A stretch of 64,000 nt of DNA from Mycoplasmopsis mustelae (GCF_004365095.1 NZ_SOCN01000002.1:1-64000); one strand, 5' to 3'. Positions 41,965 through 53,698 are shown, counted from the stretch's first letter. Numbers and translations are program-made. The notes: generated by a model not told the origin, from the sequence alone.

Positions 41965-43897
41965 AAAAAACTTTACTCATAAAGATTTTATCGCTAATAT
42001 GCGCGCAATCGCTATCGATGGAATTAACAACGCCCACCAAGGCCACATCGGAATGGCATTGGGTGCTTCTGAAATTTTCTATACAATGGTAGGTGAAGTT
42101 TTAAAATTTTCACCTCAACATCCAAGGTGAATTAATCGTGATCGCTTTGTTTTATCGGCTGGACACGGTTCAATGGGACTTTATTCGCTTTATCATTTAA
42201 TGGGACTTTTAACTTTAGATGATATTAAACAACACAAATTATATAATTCTAAAACACCATCACATCCTGAAATTGAAAAGCTAGAATACGTGGATGCTTC
42301 AACCGGACCACTAGGTCAAGGGTTAGCAATGGCAGTTGGAATGGCTCTAAGCAACAAACATTTAAGTGAGCGTTTTAATCAAAAAAATCATAAAATTTTA
42401 AATCACAATATTTTTGTACTTTGTGGCGACGGGGACTTGCAAGAAGGTGTTGGTTTAGAAGCAATTGCCTTTGCCGGAACCAATAAATTAGACTCTTTAA
42501 TCATTGTGCATGATTATAACAATATGCAAATTGATACTTCGGCAGCTGAAGTTAATAATATTAACCTTGAGAAATTTTTCCAAGCAGCACACTTTAAAAC
42601 AATTATTTTAAATAATAATCGCCCTGAAAGTATTCGGCGTGCAATTGAACAAGCAAAAGAAAGTTTACGCCCTACTTACATTCAGGTTCCTACTACTATC
42701 GCTTATGGAACTAAAGTTGCCAACACTCCAAAAGGACACAATGGAATTTTAGACCCTAAAGCAACAGTAGAATATAAAGAAAGTTTAGGACTAACACATA
42801 CTAAACCTTTTGAATATGATCCTGATGCTTATGAATTTGGTGCACAATTAATAAAAGCCAAAAATACTTTATATAGCAAATGAGAAAAAAGATTCGCAAA
42901 ATATAAAGAAGAATTTCCACAATTAGCAGCCGAATTGCAAACTATCATTAATAAAGAAAAAAACTTTGATTTTAAAGGATTTAAATTCAAAAAAACTAAT
43001 ACTGCTACCAGAGATTATGTTGATGAAATTATGGTGTATTTAGATACACACCATAAAAACTTTTTAGGTGGTTCGGCGGATTTAAGAGCTGCTACAAAAG
43101 TTGGATTTAACTCAGAGCGCAATATTAAATACGGAATTAGAGAATTTGCGATGTTTGCAATCAATAATGGAATTAACCTACACTCAGGAATGCCTGCTTT
43201 TGGTGCAACTTTCTTAGTTTTTGCCGACTATGGTAAAGCTGCTTTAAGATTAGGTTCAATTATGGAATTGCCTAATATTGCTGTATTTAGTCATGATTCA
43301 TACCAGGTAGGTGGTGATGGTCCAACACACCAACCGGTAGAACAAGTCGGTACTTTACGTAGTATTCCAAACTATTTAGTTTTCAGACCAGCTGATGAAA
43401 ACGAGATGTTAAACTCATTTAAATATGCATTAGCATTAAAATCAACACCATCAGCAATTATTACCACTAGACAACCAATTAAATCATTCAACTTGCAAAA
43501 AGATGAGTTTAAAGCTGCATATTTTATTCACAGTTGTCAAAAAGCACAACTTAACTTGTTAGCTAGTGGTTCAGAAGTAGAATTAATTTATAATGTAAGT
43601 CAAAAACTAATGGAACAAGGAATTCATGCTAATGTTATTTCTGTTCCATCATTGCAACTATTACTTAACAATGAAGATTTAATTAAAGAATTAGGTTTGA
43701 ATAAGTTACCTAACTTTGCAGCGGAAGCAACAAATGATCCTTTATGATTTAAATTAGCACAATTTAATAAGTTTGATGCGCATTTAGCTAAGGAGTTTGG
43801 ACACTCTGCTCCGGGGGACTTTGTTTATGAATTAAATGGTTTCACCGTTGAAAACGTCTTAGCAAAAGTAAAAAGTTTTTTACTAAAATCTAAATAA
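41957..43897 (+). CDS. tkt: Transketolase
   Basis: 646 residues. N-terminal AHQGHIGMALGASEIFY, SAGHGSMGLYSLYHL, TGPLGQGLAMAVGMA and the thiamine-diphosphate motif GDGDLQEG...YNN. The pyrimidine domain shows GIREFAM and HDSYQVGGDGPTHQPVEQ; the C-terminal domain shows LLASGSEVELI. It transfers two-carbon units in the non-oxidative pentose pathway. Placed behind an ascorbate-type PTS and epimerase it likely serves pentose-phosphate metabolism; a housekeeping copy elsewhere cannot be excluded. Start ATG 41957 is inside the ulaA end. Confidence 0.95.
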
Positions 43898-43903
43898 GAT
43901 TTT

Positions 43904-43975
43904 AATCCTTATACATTGTATAAGGAGTTTTATTAAAAATCGTTTACTACTATGAATAAGTAATAAACGATTTTT
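43904..43975. terminator. Tandem terminators between tkt and fruK
   Basis: TCCTTATA (43906-43913) pairs with TATAAGGA (43918-43925). A second perfect stem, AAAAATCGTTTA (43935-43946) with TAAACGATTTTT (43964-43975), has runs on both sides and serves both converging operons. Confidence 0.85.
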
Positions 43976-43976
43976 A

Positions 43977-44894
43977 TTATTCCTTGATGATTTCAATTTT
44001 GATGCTATCGTAATTTGCTTGAGTTGTCGTTTCATTTCCTAACCATAGATCAGATACCGTAGCTAAAGCAGCTGCTGAGGCGCGTTTTAATGATACCACT
44101 GCATCATTTGTTTTGATATATTCTGCAGCAAAAATTGCAGTCATTGTATCGCCTGCACCAGCGGTCGAAACTGGTGTAATTTTCTTTAAATTACTTGCAT
44201 AGAGAATTTGATTGTCTTTGGTAAATAAGTATGAACCTTCACCCCCTAATGATACAATCACATTTTGTGCACCATATGCTTTCAACTCATCAACACAAAG
44301 CTTGATTTCGACAAAATTATTTAAGGTTTGATTTGGAAATAATTTTGCTAACTCATCAATGTTAGGTTTAATTAAATAGGGCTGATATTTTAACAAATCA
44401 AAGAAGTTTTTGCTTTCTACGTCTAAAACAATTTTAACTTGCTTTTTATAACAAAATTGTAGAATTTCTAACAAATGTTCTTCTTTTGCAGTGCCCATTA
44501 ACATAAAAACATCATTAGATTGCATTTTCTCTAAGATTTTTAAAACCTTTGATATATGTTCTTGATCTAAATCGGCTCTTGGCCCATTTAATTCAAATGA
44601 AGTTTTATCAGACATAAATTTTATATTCACACGTGTTTTATTATTAACAGGAATATTCAGGATATATAATTTTTCTGCATCAAAAACATTCTTTAAATCT
44701 AAAAAAGTTTTTGAATCAAATAAAGTGATTGCAACATTATCAATTCGATGTCTTGATAAAATAATTGAAGCATTAATTCCTTTTCCGCCTGCAAAAGCAT
44801 GCATTTGTTGATAACGATTTACTTTTGAAACTTGAAATTCATTTCCTTTAATCAACAAATCTAATGATGGCGATAAGGTTAGAGTATAAATCAC
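43977..44894 (-). CDS. fruK: 1-phosphofructokinase
   Basis: 305 residues of the PfkB family: TLSPSLDLLI at the start, HAFAGGKGINASIIL near residue 35, KPNIDELAKLF, and the catalytic/ATP motif STAGAGDTMTA. It phosphorylates fructose 1-phosphate to the 1,6-bisphosphate. The start is a GTG at 44894 overlapping the fruA stop (TAGTG). A tagatose-6-phosphate kinase of the same subfamily is the alternative, but pairing with a fructose EIIABC decides for FruK. Confidence 0.9.
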   Translation of the reverse strand: MIYTLTLSPSLDLLIKGNEFQVSKVNRYQQMHAFAGGKGINASIILSRHRIDNVAITLFDSKTFLDLKNVFDAEKLYILNIPVNNKTRVNIKFMSDKTSFELNGPRADLDQEHISKVLKILEKMQSNDVFMLMGTAKEEHLLEILQFCYKKQVKIVLDVESKNFFDLLKYQPYLIKPNIDELAKLFPNQTLNNFVEIKLCVDELKAYGAQNVIVSLGGEGSYLFTKDNQILYASNLKKITPVSTAGAGDTMTAIFAAEYIKTNDAVVSLKRASAAALATVSDLWLGNETTTQANYDSIKIEIIKE

Positions 44895-46987
44895 TATTTA
44901 GCTACCTTTGCTTTTTTAAACTTGAATTTATTACTTAAATTTGGATATTTTTTATTAACAAAGTTAACCAATCAAATAGTACCAGCAGATGCAAAACTTC
45001 CTACTAATAAAGCAATGATAAAGAATAATACCCCTAAACCAATTGATAAACCTAAATTATCTTCAATCAATGATGTTTTAGCTAAAAATACTACGAAGAT
45101 TCCACCGTGTGGAGCAATGATATTTACACCTAATAGTGCAGAAACCAATCCTGCCACTGCGCCACCAACTATGTTAGCTGGAACCATCACTTTTGGATTT
45201 TTGGAAGTATATGGAATCGCACCTTCAGAAATAAATGAAAGTCCAAATAAGATATTTGACCATTTTCCAGCTTCGCGGTCTTCTTTACTTCAAAGCTTTT
45301 TAGAAATAAACATTGATAATGCAATTCCAAGTGGTGGTACCATCCCTGCAATCATAACTGCCGCCATTGAAACGGTGCTAGTTCCGGTCGCAATAGATAA
45401 AGTTCCAAAAATATAAGCTGATTTATTAATTGGACCACCCAAATCAGTAGCCATCATTATCCCTAAAATCAACCCAAGTAATCATGCTAAATATGGTTTT
45501 GATTCAAAGAGCTGTAAAAATAGCACTAATCCTAAATTAATATAAATTAAAACTATATTAACACCTCAAAATAAAATCGCAATCGCCAAAGTACCAAATA
45601 GTGGTAAAAATAAGATATTTTTAATTCCTTGCATTGTTGCGGATAATTTTCCGAAAATGTATTGAGAAAACACAATTACCATTGCTGCTGCAAAGAATGC
45701 ACCAAAAATTCCGCCGACAAAACCGGAACCAGTTCCTAAAAATGTACCAGCATCATTAACACCAGATGCTACAATACTAGGTTTTAAGAATGCATAAGTC
45801 TCAGATAATTGTCCGCTTGCAATTGCCCCGATAATAAATCCAGGTAGCAGACCTTGGCGACCAACTAAAGCATAAGTTATATAAGCCGCTAACACTGGTA
45901 CCGCTAGTCCTAAACCAATTTTACCAATTTTAAAGATAATGTTAGAAATAGCTGAATTAAATCCAAAACTCTTTAAGAAATTTTGCGAATTTAAATCAAT
46001 TCCTTGTGAAGCACCAATAATCATATCAATGACAAATGCTACCGCAAGCATAATTCCACCAAAGATAATAAATGGTAGCATATGCGAAATTCCGCTCATT
46101 AAAGAACGCCACATTTTTTTACCAAAACCATCAAATGTCATTGCTGCTTCGTTATTATCATTACTTTTGGTAACTCCATTAAGTTTTTTACCTTGTTTAT
46201 TAAGTACTTTAGTAATTTGTTGCTGTGGTTGATGGATGGCTTTCTGTGTTGAGATTTCTAAGACATTATCACAATTTGCAAATCTGGTCTTCTCAATTTC
46301 GCGATCTACAGCTAAAATCACTCCCTTAGCTTGCTTGATTTCAAAATCTGTAAGTTTATTATCCACACCTTCAGCGCCTTGTGTCTCTACTTTTATAGAA
46401 ACATTCATCTTTTTGGCTTGCTCATAGAGTTTCTCTTTAGCCATAAAAGTGTGCGCTATTCCTGTTGGGCAAGCTGTTACAGCAACAATGTCAAAATTTT
46501 TAGCATGAACATTTTCAACATCTTTAGATAAATTTACTTCATATTTATCAATTAATCTGAGAAATTCATCTGCACTTGATACTTTTGTAAGCTCTGCTTT
46601 AAAATCTGAATTAATTAATAAACTTGATAATTTAGACATTATTGATAGGTGTGCATTTTGCCTTTCATCTGTAGATAAAGCAATTGCAAAAATATAATTT
46701 ACCGGTTGTTTATCAAGTGAATCTCAATTTAAATCTTTAACTTTTGCAAACATTAAAGTGTTTTTTAAAACAACCGATGAACCAATGTGAGGCATCGCAA
46801 TTTGTTCACCGATACCGGTTGAACCTTGATTTTCGCGATCTATAAAAAGTTGATAAGTTGCTTTTACATCTGATACATATTTTTTGTCATAAAGTTGCTG
46901 ACTTAAAAACTCAATTGCTTGTTGTTTAGAAGCAAATTCATTATCAATAAAAATAGTATCTTTGTTAAATAAACTATTTATTTTCAT
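44894..46987 (-). CDS. fruA: Fructose PTS EIIABC
   Basis: 697 residues in one frame joined over TGA codons. EIIA (1-150) with GIGEQIAMPHI, the phospho-His region; EIIB (about 150-250) with VAVTACPTGIAHTFMA, phospho-Cys; EIIC (about 285-690) with MSGISHMLPFIIFGG, FLGTGSGFVGGIFG, MATDLGGPINK and ISEGAIPY. It imports and phosphorylates fructose at C1. ATG 46987 with AAAGGAC upstream. Domain order A-B-C is common in Gram-positive and mycoplasma enzymes. FruK lies directly downstream. Confidence 0.93.
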
Positions 46988-47019
46988 TTAGTCCTTTCTA
47001 TTAAATTAAATATTTTAAA

Positions 47020-47025
47020 ATTATA
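47020..47025 (-). promoter_or_regulatory. -10 element of the fruA-fruK operon
   Basis: TATAAT on the minus strand, 33 bases before the ATG. No strong -35, as usual in mycoplasmas. Confidence 0.45.
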
Positions 47026-47104
47026 TATGAACTAAGACAGAAAATAACACTATATATAAAATTTAAAAATTTGTTACTTGAAAATAATACTAATTGAATA
47101 AATA

Positions 47105-47143
47105 TTTATCAAATACAAGTATAATATATTTGCATTTGATAAA
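47105..47143 (+). promoter_or_regulatory. Perfect 10-bp palindrome around the -10 of the R-M operon
   Basis: TTTATCAAAT (47105-47114) and ATTTGATAAA (47134-47143) are exact inverted copies around TATAAT (47120-47125), and the second arm touches the ribosome site AAAGGTAGG. It can be an operator for autoregulation or a leader hairpin blocking translation. Confidence 0.55.
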
Positions 47144-47150
47144 GGTAGGT

Positions 47151-48098
47151 ATGATGAATAATTTGAAATATGTTAATGGTAAATCAATGTTAATCAATAT
47201 TAAAAATCACTTAGACCAATACTTTACAAAACATGCAATAGCTTCTGAATTATTCGAAAAAACCAAAAAAATTATTAAAAAATATGAAGAAAATAATTTA
47301 GAAAAATATCTCTGGATCGAACCAAGCACCGGCGAAGGGTGTTTTTTAGATTTGTTACCAATTAACAAAAGAATCGGCATTGATATTGATCCAAAACGAG
47401 ACGATGTTATTAAATCAGATTATTTAAAATATAAATTACCACAACAACCATTTATTGTTATCGGAAATCCACCTTTTGGTCATCGCGGGGTTTTGGCGCT
47501 TGAATTTTTAAATTATTCTGCCAATGCAGACTATGTGTGTTTTATCTTACCAATGTTTTTTGAAAGCAAAGGTAAGGGAAGTATTAGATATCGTGTAAAA
47601 GGTTTAAATTTAATTCACAGTGAGGTTTTGCCTAAAAATTCATTTTATACGCTCGAAAATAAAGATATAGATGTTAAATGTGTGTTTCAAATTTGATCAA
47701 AAAATCACATTAATAAAACTTTATCTACCTTTAATTGATATTCCTTAGGTTCAAAAAATCCATTTAAAAAATATTTGGATGTTTATACAGTTTCAACAGC
47801 AAAAAGCAGAGAGTGTGGCAAAAGATGAATTTTTAAAGAGAAAGCAGATTTTTATTTGGCATCAACTTTTTTTAAAGAAAATAAAGTAGTTTATGATTTT
47901 AATGATGTGAAATATAAAAGTGGAATCGCAATTAAAATCAATACAAAAAAACCAGAAGAAATCAAAAAAATTAAAAACCTTTTAATTAATGCTGATTGAA
48001 CTAAATATAGTTCGCTCGCTACTAATTCTTGTAGACATATCGGAAAAAGTCATATTTATGATCTTTTGTTAGATAATGATTTTAAGATGGAGATTTAA
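47151..48098 (+). CDS. Adenine-specific DNA methyltransferase of a type II R-M system
   Basis: 315 residues from ATG 47151 (AAAGGTAGG upstream; longer readings lack a ribosome site). Motif I IEPSTGEGCFLDLL, RIGIDIDPKRDDV and catalytic IGNPPFGHRG in the order of gamma or beta-like amino-methyltransferases (m6A or m4C). The C-terminal region (SSLATNSCRHIGKSHIYDL) probably reads the target. It starts a two-gene operon with the nuclease, coupled through TAATG. Target sequence unknown. Confidence 0.85.
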
Positions 48099-48670
48099 TG
48101 GAATTTGAAAAGATTTTACTGGACATTATAGAAGAAAAATATAAATTTTTAGGATTAGATAAAAAGAATACAAACAATATATTTTGAAAGATAATTGAGT
48201 TTGAAGGAAATGCAATTGGAAACATCGGAGAAAAATTTGTTAAAGAAATCTTAAAAAGGTTAAAGATAGAATTTGTAGAGAATACCGATAACAAGAGCAT
48301 TCACAATGAGTATGATATCCATATACAAAAACCTAAAGAAATTTTACTAGAAATAAAGTCCGCAAGACTAGGAAAGAAAAATTTAACATTTCAATTTAAT
48401 GGTATCAATCCAGATTATAACTATGACTATTTAATATGCATCGGTATTTCTGAAACACAAGCATTTTATAAAATAATTAGCAAAAGGGATTTCATATACA
48501 TTCATCAAAAAGAAAATCGTGGTCATTGAATAAAAATTGATGGTAAAAACAAAAAATTAGTCGAAATGAATCCAGATAATAAAGTAAATTACAAACTGAC
48601 ATTACATAAGAGTTCAATGAATGATATTTCAAACTTCGCTGAGGAATTAACAAAATATATTTTTAAATAA
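48098..48670 (+). CDS. Type II restriction endonuclease (PD-(D/E)XK type)
   Basis: 190 residues. IGNIGEKFVKEIL is a common opening of PD-(D/E)XK nucleases and HNEYDIHIQKPKEILLEIKS gives the D...ExK catalytic set near residues 70-90. A beta-rich rest (YLICIGISETQAFYKI) follows. Its coupling to the methylase gene makes it the restriction partner. Not recognised as a named isoschizomer. Both TGA-Trp codons are inside conserved-looking regions. Confidence 0.78.
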
Positions 48671-48703
48671 AATTACTATAAAACAACAGCAAAAATTAAC
48701 TTA

Positions 48704-48878
48704 AAATATAATTACATATTTCTTTAGTGATTTATCTGTGGCTTATGCTACAACATTTGTGTATCAAAGCTTGTATTTAAGTATGCGTATATATTTGGAT
48801 AGGCTATCTGTTTATTAAGCATAAGATAAGTGCACAAAGCTGGATAGAGTCCGCTTAAGTAATTAAGGAGATTTTTTA
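48704..48878 (+). ncRNA. Candidate small stable RNA
   Basis: No ORF. A TATAAT at 48706-48711 is followed by structured sequence: GTGGC/GCTAC hairpin near 48737-48750, CTTATGCT pairing over distance with AGCATAAG, and an intrinsic terminator with CTTAA (48854-48858) and TTAAG (48863-48867) plus a T-run (48872-48877). The region is less AT-biased than normal spacers. It may be one of the abundant small RNAs of mycoplasmas (for example the MCS4 class), but I cannot align it. Confidence 0.5.
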
Positions 48879-48908
48879 AAATAGATAACACTCGCGCGCT
48901 ATCTATTT
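48879..48908 (-). terminator. Terminator of the ABC transporter operon
   Basis: AAATAGATA (48879-48887) pairs with TATCTATTT (48900-48908) around a GC-rich loop; a short T-run follows on the minus strand. The stop of the permease gene lies inside it. Confidence 0.65.
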
Positions 48909-50560
48909 CACTTAGAAATTTTCAAAAGACTTTTTGTCGTAAATAGCTTAATCTTTTCAAAAACTTCTCTTTTATATAATAAAAATAAGATTTCAAAAAT
49001 TGCATAAATTAAAAATGCTGGTAGAAATGCTGGTCCAATTTTTTCATATTCTGAGTTTTTAATATATTCATTAATATATGCATATAAGACAACATTACTA
49101 AAGATTCCAAATGTTATAAAGTTTCTAAAAGTTCCTTCGCTCTTGAATAAAACTAATGATACAATTGCTTTTTTATACATTGGTAGTAAAAGATTTCAAT
49201 AAATATAAAAATTGTTATACCCAAGCGATTTTCATAATTGTACTTTCGATTTATCTATACGGTTAATAACTTCTGAAAACTGCTTTGTTAAAGACCTAAA
49301 AGTAATAATAATAACTGCAATAATAATTGCTGTATCTTTATTTAGCAATGAGTTAAATAAAATAAAAAAGACGATAACCGGAATTGCTTTTAGTAAGACA
49401 ACAATCACCTTGAAAACGAAAGTAAAATGCAATTTATATAATTTTTCACTCATAAATAATGCATATATAAGTGATAAAAAGTACGAAACATAAACTACAA
49501 TATAAGTTTGTTGAAAAATTTTTCAATAAGAAAGATACAAATTCGGGTTTTCTTGCACCCCGCTAAAATCTCAATTAAATAAATTTTGTAATCAAATTCT
49601 TAATGATATGGTATTTGCACTAGTTTTAGAAATGTCTGCAAAACTAATAATAACGATAATTAAAAAGATAATAAAAATTGTTAATTTAATGAGCTTTTTA
49701 AAATTATATTTTCAACTTTTTGGAGTATTGATATCAGGTTTATTAATGTCGCTAGCAACAAATAAGTATTTATTAAAAAAGATTAATAATAGTTCAAAAA
49801 AGATAATAACAACTACAATGTAAAAAATACTAATTCCGTAGTATTCAATATTATTCGGATAAGTATTAAAAAGTTGTCCAATTCCATAAATTCCAATTGA
49901 ACCTAAAATTGAACTTCATCTGATGTTAGTCTCAAGTGTAAGCAGTGAATTCATTATGAATTTGTTTTTATTATTTAAAACAATATTTTTATAAAAACTT
50001 TTAAAACGCGGCATTCCTTGATGAATATCCATTCAATATTTTTGAGTTGAAGTAGACTCAAAAATATCACAAAAATAGCGATGCAAATAAACTCATGAAG
50101 TAAATCAAAAAATCATAAAAGCTATCATTTGGCCTTCGTAGGCAGAACCAAATATCATGATAAAAATCAAAACAGGCAAAGAGCGCAATAGAATAATTAA
50201 AAGCCGAATACATCAGGTTCATCAATTACGTTTTCATAGATTTAATGAACTAAAATAAGCAGTAATAAAAGCTAAAATTAAACCTATAAAACTACCACTG
50301 AATACTGATTTAATTGTTATTCACATTAAATTCAAGTTTATATATCATAAATTCAATACATTATCATTATTAATAACAACAATACTTTTAAAAGAAAATA
50401 ATTCTTTTAAATGTGTAAAAAATAAATTTGTTCCTGTTTTAGTTATATAAAAATTGAAAGTATGTAAAAAATATATAAAAATCAAAAATAAAGCTAAAGT
50501 TACAAACCATTTTAAGATAGTTTTTTTAGTTAATTTTTGATGAAATTTTTGTCTAGTCAA
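48899..50560 (-). CDS. ABC transporter permease (p69-type, PhnE-like fusion)
   Basis: 553 residues with about twelve hydrophobic segments in two halves, each like one PhnE/BPD permease. The segment RSLPVLIFIMIFGSA and later LLKAIPVIVFFILFNS are the paired positions, and SLGYNNFYIYWNLLLPMYKKA holds an EAA-like loop. It resembles P69 of the Mycoplasma hyorhinis p37 operon. Start is a TTG at 50560 with AAGG upstream, overlapping the ATPase gene. All Trp codons but few are TGA. Confidence 0.8.
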
Positions 50561-51395
50561 AATACAACCTTAATTCATCTAAATCGTATTCATTAGGATG
50601 ATATATTTTTTGTATTTTTCCGTCCTTGAGAGCAATAATTTTATCCATATACTTAACAGCATCGTTTAAGTTATGTAATGCTACTACAATATATTTATCG
50701 CTTTTAATTTTTTGTAAATATTCAAAAACTAATTGTGCATTAGTAATATCTAAATTTGATGTTAATTCATCACACAGCAGAATTTCGGGATCGTTAATTA
50801 AATTCAAAATTATTGCAAAACGTTGTTTTTGTCCAGCAGAAAGCTGCTCAACTGGTTTAAAAATATAATCTTGCATTCCAAAATATTCACACATTTGATA
50901 TAAATTATCTTTTTGTTGTTTAGTTAAAATTTTTAAAAATTTGTAAAAAGGGTTTTTATATTTTTTAAAAGTTAATTTAAAGTTAGTATAAAAATCAATA
51001 GATGTAATCAAATTGTCATCGGGTGCTATATAATTAATTTTTTTCTTATATTTTTTAATTTCTGCTTTACTAAAATATTCATTTAAAGTATTTTTATATA
51101 GTTTTACGACGTTTTTAAGAGAGCTTTGTTTAAATAATTTTTTAAATTTGGTAAAATAACCTTTAAAATCATTTTTTTTATTAGTTTTTTTGATTTTAAC
51201 AACTTTTTTGTCGTTATACCAAAATTCACCATCTTTAATTAAACTAAAATCAAAAAATGCTTTAAGAATGGTGCTTTTACCAGTTCCACTTTTTCCGATT
51301 AAGCCTATTATAGAATTTTTTTTCACATGTATACTTACATTATCTAAAATAACTTGGTCACTATATTGTAACACTATATCATTAAATTTAATCAT
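50553..51395 (-). CDS. ABC transporter ATP-binding protein (p29-type)
   Basis: 280 residues. Walker A GLIGKSGTGKSTILK, signature QLSAGQKQRFAI (a variant of LSGGQ), Walker B EILLCDELTSNLD, and switch His in VVALHNLND. A Lys-rich insert of about 50 residues follows Walker A. It resembles P29 of the M. hyorhinis p37 system and PhnC. ATG is coupled through TAATG to the p37 stop. Confidence 0.88.
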   Translation of the reverse strand: MIKFNDIVLQYSDQVILDNVSIHVKKNSIIGLIGKSGTGKSTILKAFFDFSLIKDGEFWYNDKKVVKIKKTNKKNDFKGYFTKFKKLFKQSSLKNVVKLYKNTLNEYFSKAEIKKYKKKINYIAPDDNLITSIDFYTNFKLTFKKYKNPFYKFLKILTKQQKDNLYQMCEYFGMQDYIFKPVEQLSAGQKQRFAIILNLINDPEILLCDELTSNLDITNAQLVFEYLQKIKSDKYIVVALHNLNDAVKYMDKIIALKDGKIQKIYHPNEYDLDELRLYFD

Positions 51396-52879
51396 TATCT
51401 ATCTAATACTTCTTTAGCAATATTTCAAAATTCAGATTCAACATCTTTAATTTCAAAATAACCAAAAAATCCATTTGTTATAGCACCAATATCTTTATGT
51501 TCTTTAGATAATTTCATCATAACTTTAGAAATCACAGAAATTACATTTGGATCAACTTCTTTACCAAAAACTCCTACAAAATACGGTAATGCTTCAGTAA
51601 CTGTTAATACTTCTAAATTTTGATTTGGTCTTAAGTCCTTATTTATAAAATAAGTATCTCGTCCATCCGCTTTATATGGAGTTCAAGCTCATGAGGGTAT
51701 ATTATCAAAAAAGATATGTTTGTTTAAGTATTGAGCTTGATGAACTCCTTTAATTGAACCTGTAGTTATATTGTTGTGATGTTTGCTATTTACATCAATT
51801 TGATATGTCTTTAAATCTCTAAATTTTTCTTTAAAATGTTTCTTTAATAAACTGTTTTGTAAAATATATTTTGCACCGGAGTTTGAATCACCAGTAACTA
51901 TTCCATAACTTAAAAATGTATCCCAGTCTCTTTGATTTCAAGCCTTTTTAATTGCAGCACGTTGTGCTTCGGTACCAATCAAAATAATTGAACCACGATT
52001 GTACGGAACTAAATTATCTCTATTATAAACATCCTGATAAATAGAACCATTTCAGTGATAATCATTATTTCATTCACTTCTAGGTTCACCATAAAAAACT
52101 TCATTAACATTACGAGCTATTTTTGTTAAATCATCATTTCAGCTTCCATCGCTATATTTACCATTTATTGGATTTTTAAAATCAAATTTAATATCGCCAC
52201 GAAATTGACGTGCTAAAGTCTGTAATTTAATTTGAAAACCAGCATTAATAATATCGTTTTTTTTATCTCATAAAAAACCAGTAGGCAAAAATGCCATATC
52301 AGCTTCTTTTTTAACTAAATTATCATATGAAGCATTAAAATTTTCGGCCCCATAAAACTGAATTTTTACCGTTAGTTTATTATTAGAGTTTTTTAATAAA
52401 TCGTTGATTTGTTTTTCAGCTTCTTTTCGAACTTGTTCTTGTGTTTTGCCGTTTAAAGCATAACTTTGTGGAGTTGAAAATGTTAATTTTAAAGTATGTT
52501 CTGTTGTAATTAAATTTTTTGGAATTTCTATTTGTTCTGTCCCGAAATTTGAATTAGTTAAAAATTTATCACCTATACCTCGATAAAATTCTTTAGTTAA
52601 TTGTTGCACCAACTCTTTAATTTGAGAATTTTGTCGATAGATTTCATTTAAAATCACATCTTGTTTAGTTGCTTCTTTTTCGACTTTTGCTTTATTTAAA
52701 ATACTTTGATATTTGTTTAATTCTGCGGGTGATAAAGCAGCTTCTAATGCATTAATTTGATTTGAATATAACGCTTTTTGTTGCGATTCAGTAGTTTGAT
52801 TTGTTCCACATGAAGCAGCAACTAATAAAGTTGGTGTAAATGAAATAATTGCAATTTTCAATAGTTTTTTCATTTTCAT
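51395..52879 (-). CDS. p37/Cypl-type substrate-binding lipoprotein
   Basis: 494 residues, ATG 52879 after TAGGAG. Signal MKMKKLLKIAIISFTPTLLV with lipobox VAASC. An extra Gln/Glu-rich helical region (about residues 25-100) precedes a periplasmic-binding-type body: KEADMAFLPTGFL, GSIILIGTEAQ, FLSYGIVTGDSNSG and IPSWAWTPYKADGRD. The last parts are typical of p37/Cypl, which binds thiamine diphosphate in M. hyorhinis, and of PhnD proteins. It delivers the substrate to the p29/p69 components encoded downstream. Confidence 0.85.
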
Positions 52880-52897
52880 ATTCTCTCCTAATATCAA

Positions 52898-53690
52898 TGT
52901 TTAAGACATCAAAAAACTCTAAAAGAGATATTGAATTCATTAATCCTATTAATTATAAAACAAAAACAAAAATATCACCTAAATTAGTAATTTAAAAGTA
53001 TTAAAAACATGAAACTACACAAATTAGCGCCTTAAAACATTAAATTTGGTTTTAACAACTCGCAACACTACCTCTCTAAGTGATTTTTTAAAAACTTTTC
53101 ATAAATAAATTTAGGCACCGAAGAAATATAAGAAGCATAAGTTAAAATAAATTCTGATAATGTTAATTTTTCAATTAGTTTATGACTTTGATTTGATAAA
53201 ACTAACAATTTTATAGATTTTATATTTTTCAAGCGGATTTCTTCAAAGAAATTATTGATTTAATTTTCATTTTTAATTCCTACAAATTTCAATTTATACA
53301 TTATTTTTTAAAATCTAATTTAATCATTCCGATTCATAATTTCTAGTTTTTTTAATTTTATATTTTAAAATGCAAATTTAATATTTTGATTTACTTCAGA
53401 AATTAATAAACTCTCACTTAAATAAACATTTTCATTTAAAAATCAGCCTGATAATCTTTATAAAATTCCAGTTTTTTTAATTTTGATTAAAACTTATCAT
53501 CACAAAAAAAGATAATGTGGTAGTAGAAACACTTAATTTAAATAAAAATGATTTAAGATTTTCATAATCAACAAAGAAATAAAATATTAAAAAATTAAAA
53601 TTCTAGTATTTCAGTGAGGTTAACATATTAGCTTCTTTGCTTTATTATAAATTTAGTAACCAAAACAATAAAAAATTTTATTTTATAAAA
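52898..53690. other. Gene-free, degraded stretch between p37 and the pepF leader
   Basis: No intact ORF on either strand. The 3' part has short runs of plausible codons broken by stops in all frames. No hairpin or clear promoter except one on the pepF side. Confidence 0.6.
53068..53262 (-). pseudogene. Fragment of a decayed coding sequence
   Basis: Minus-strand frame of about 64 residues, NNFFEEIRLKNIKSIKLLVL continuing to a YASYISSVPKFIYEKFLKNH end and TAG at 53068-53070. It has no start and is cut by a TAA just upstream. It looks like the C-terminus of a repeat-type surface protein; identity not certain. Confidence 0.4.
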
Positions 53691-53698
53691 TATTTTGA

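Noticed and set aside
47094-47150. Longer N-terminus of the R-M methylase
   Set aside because: It would cross the promoter and palindrome and has no ribosome site; ATG 47151 has one.
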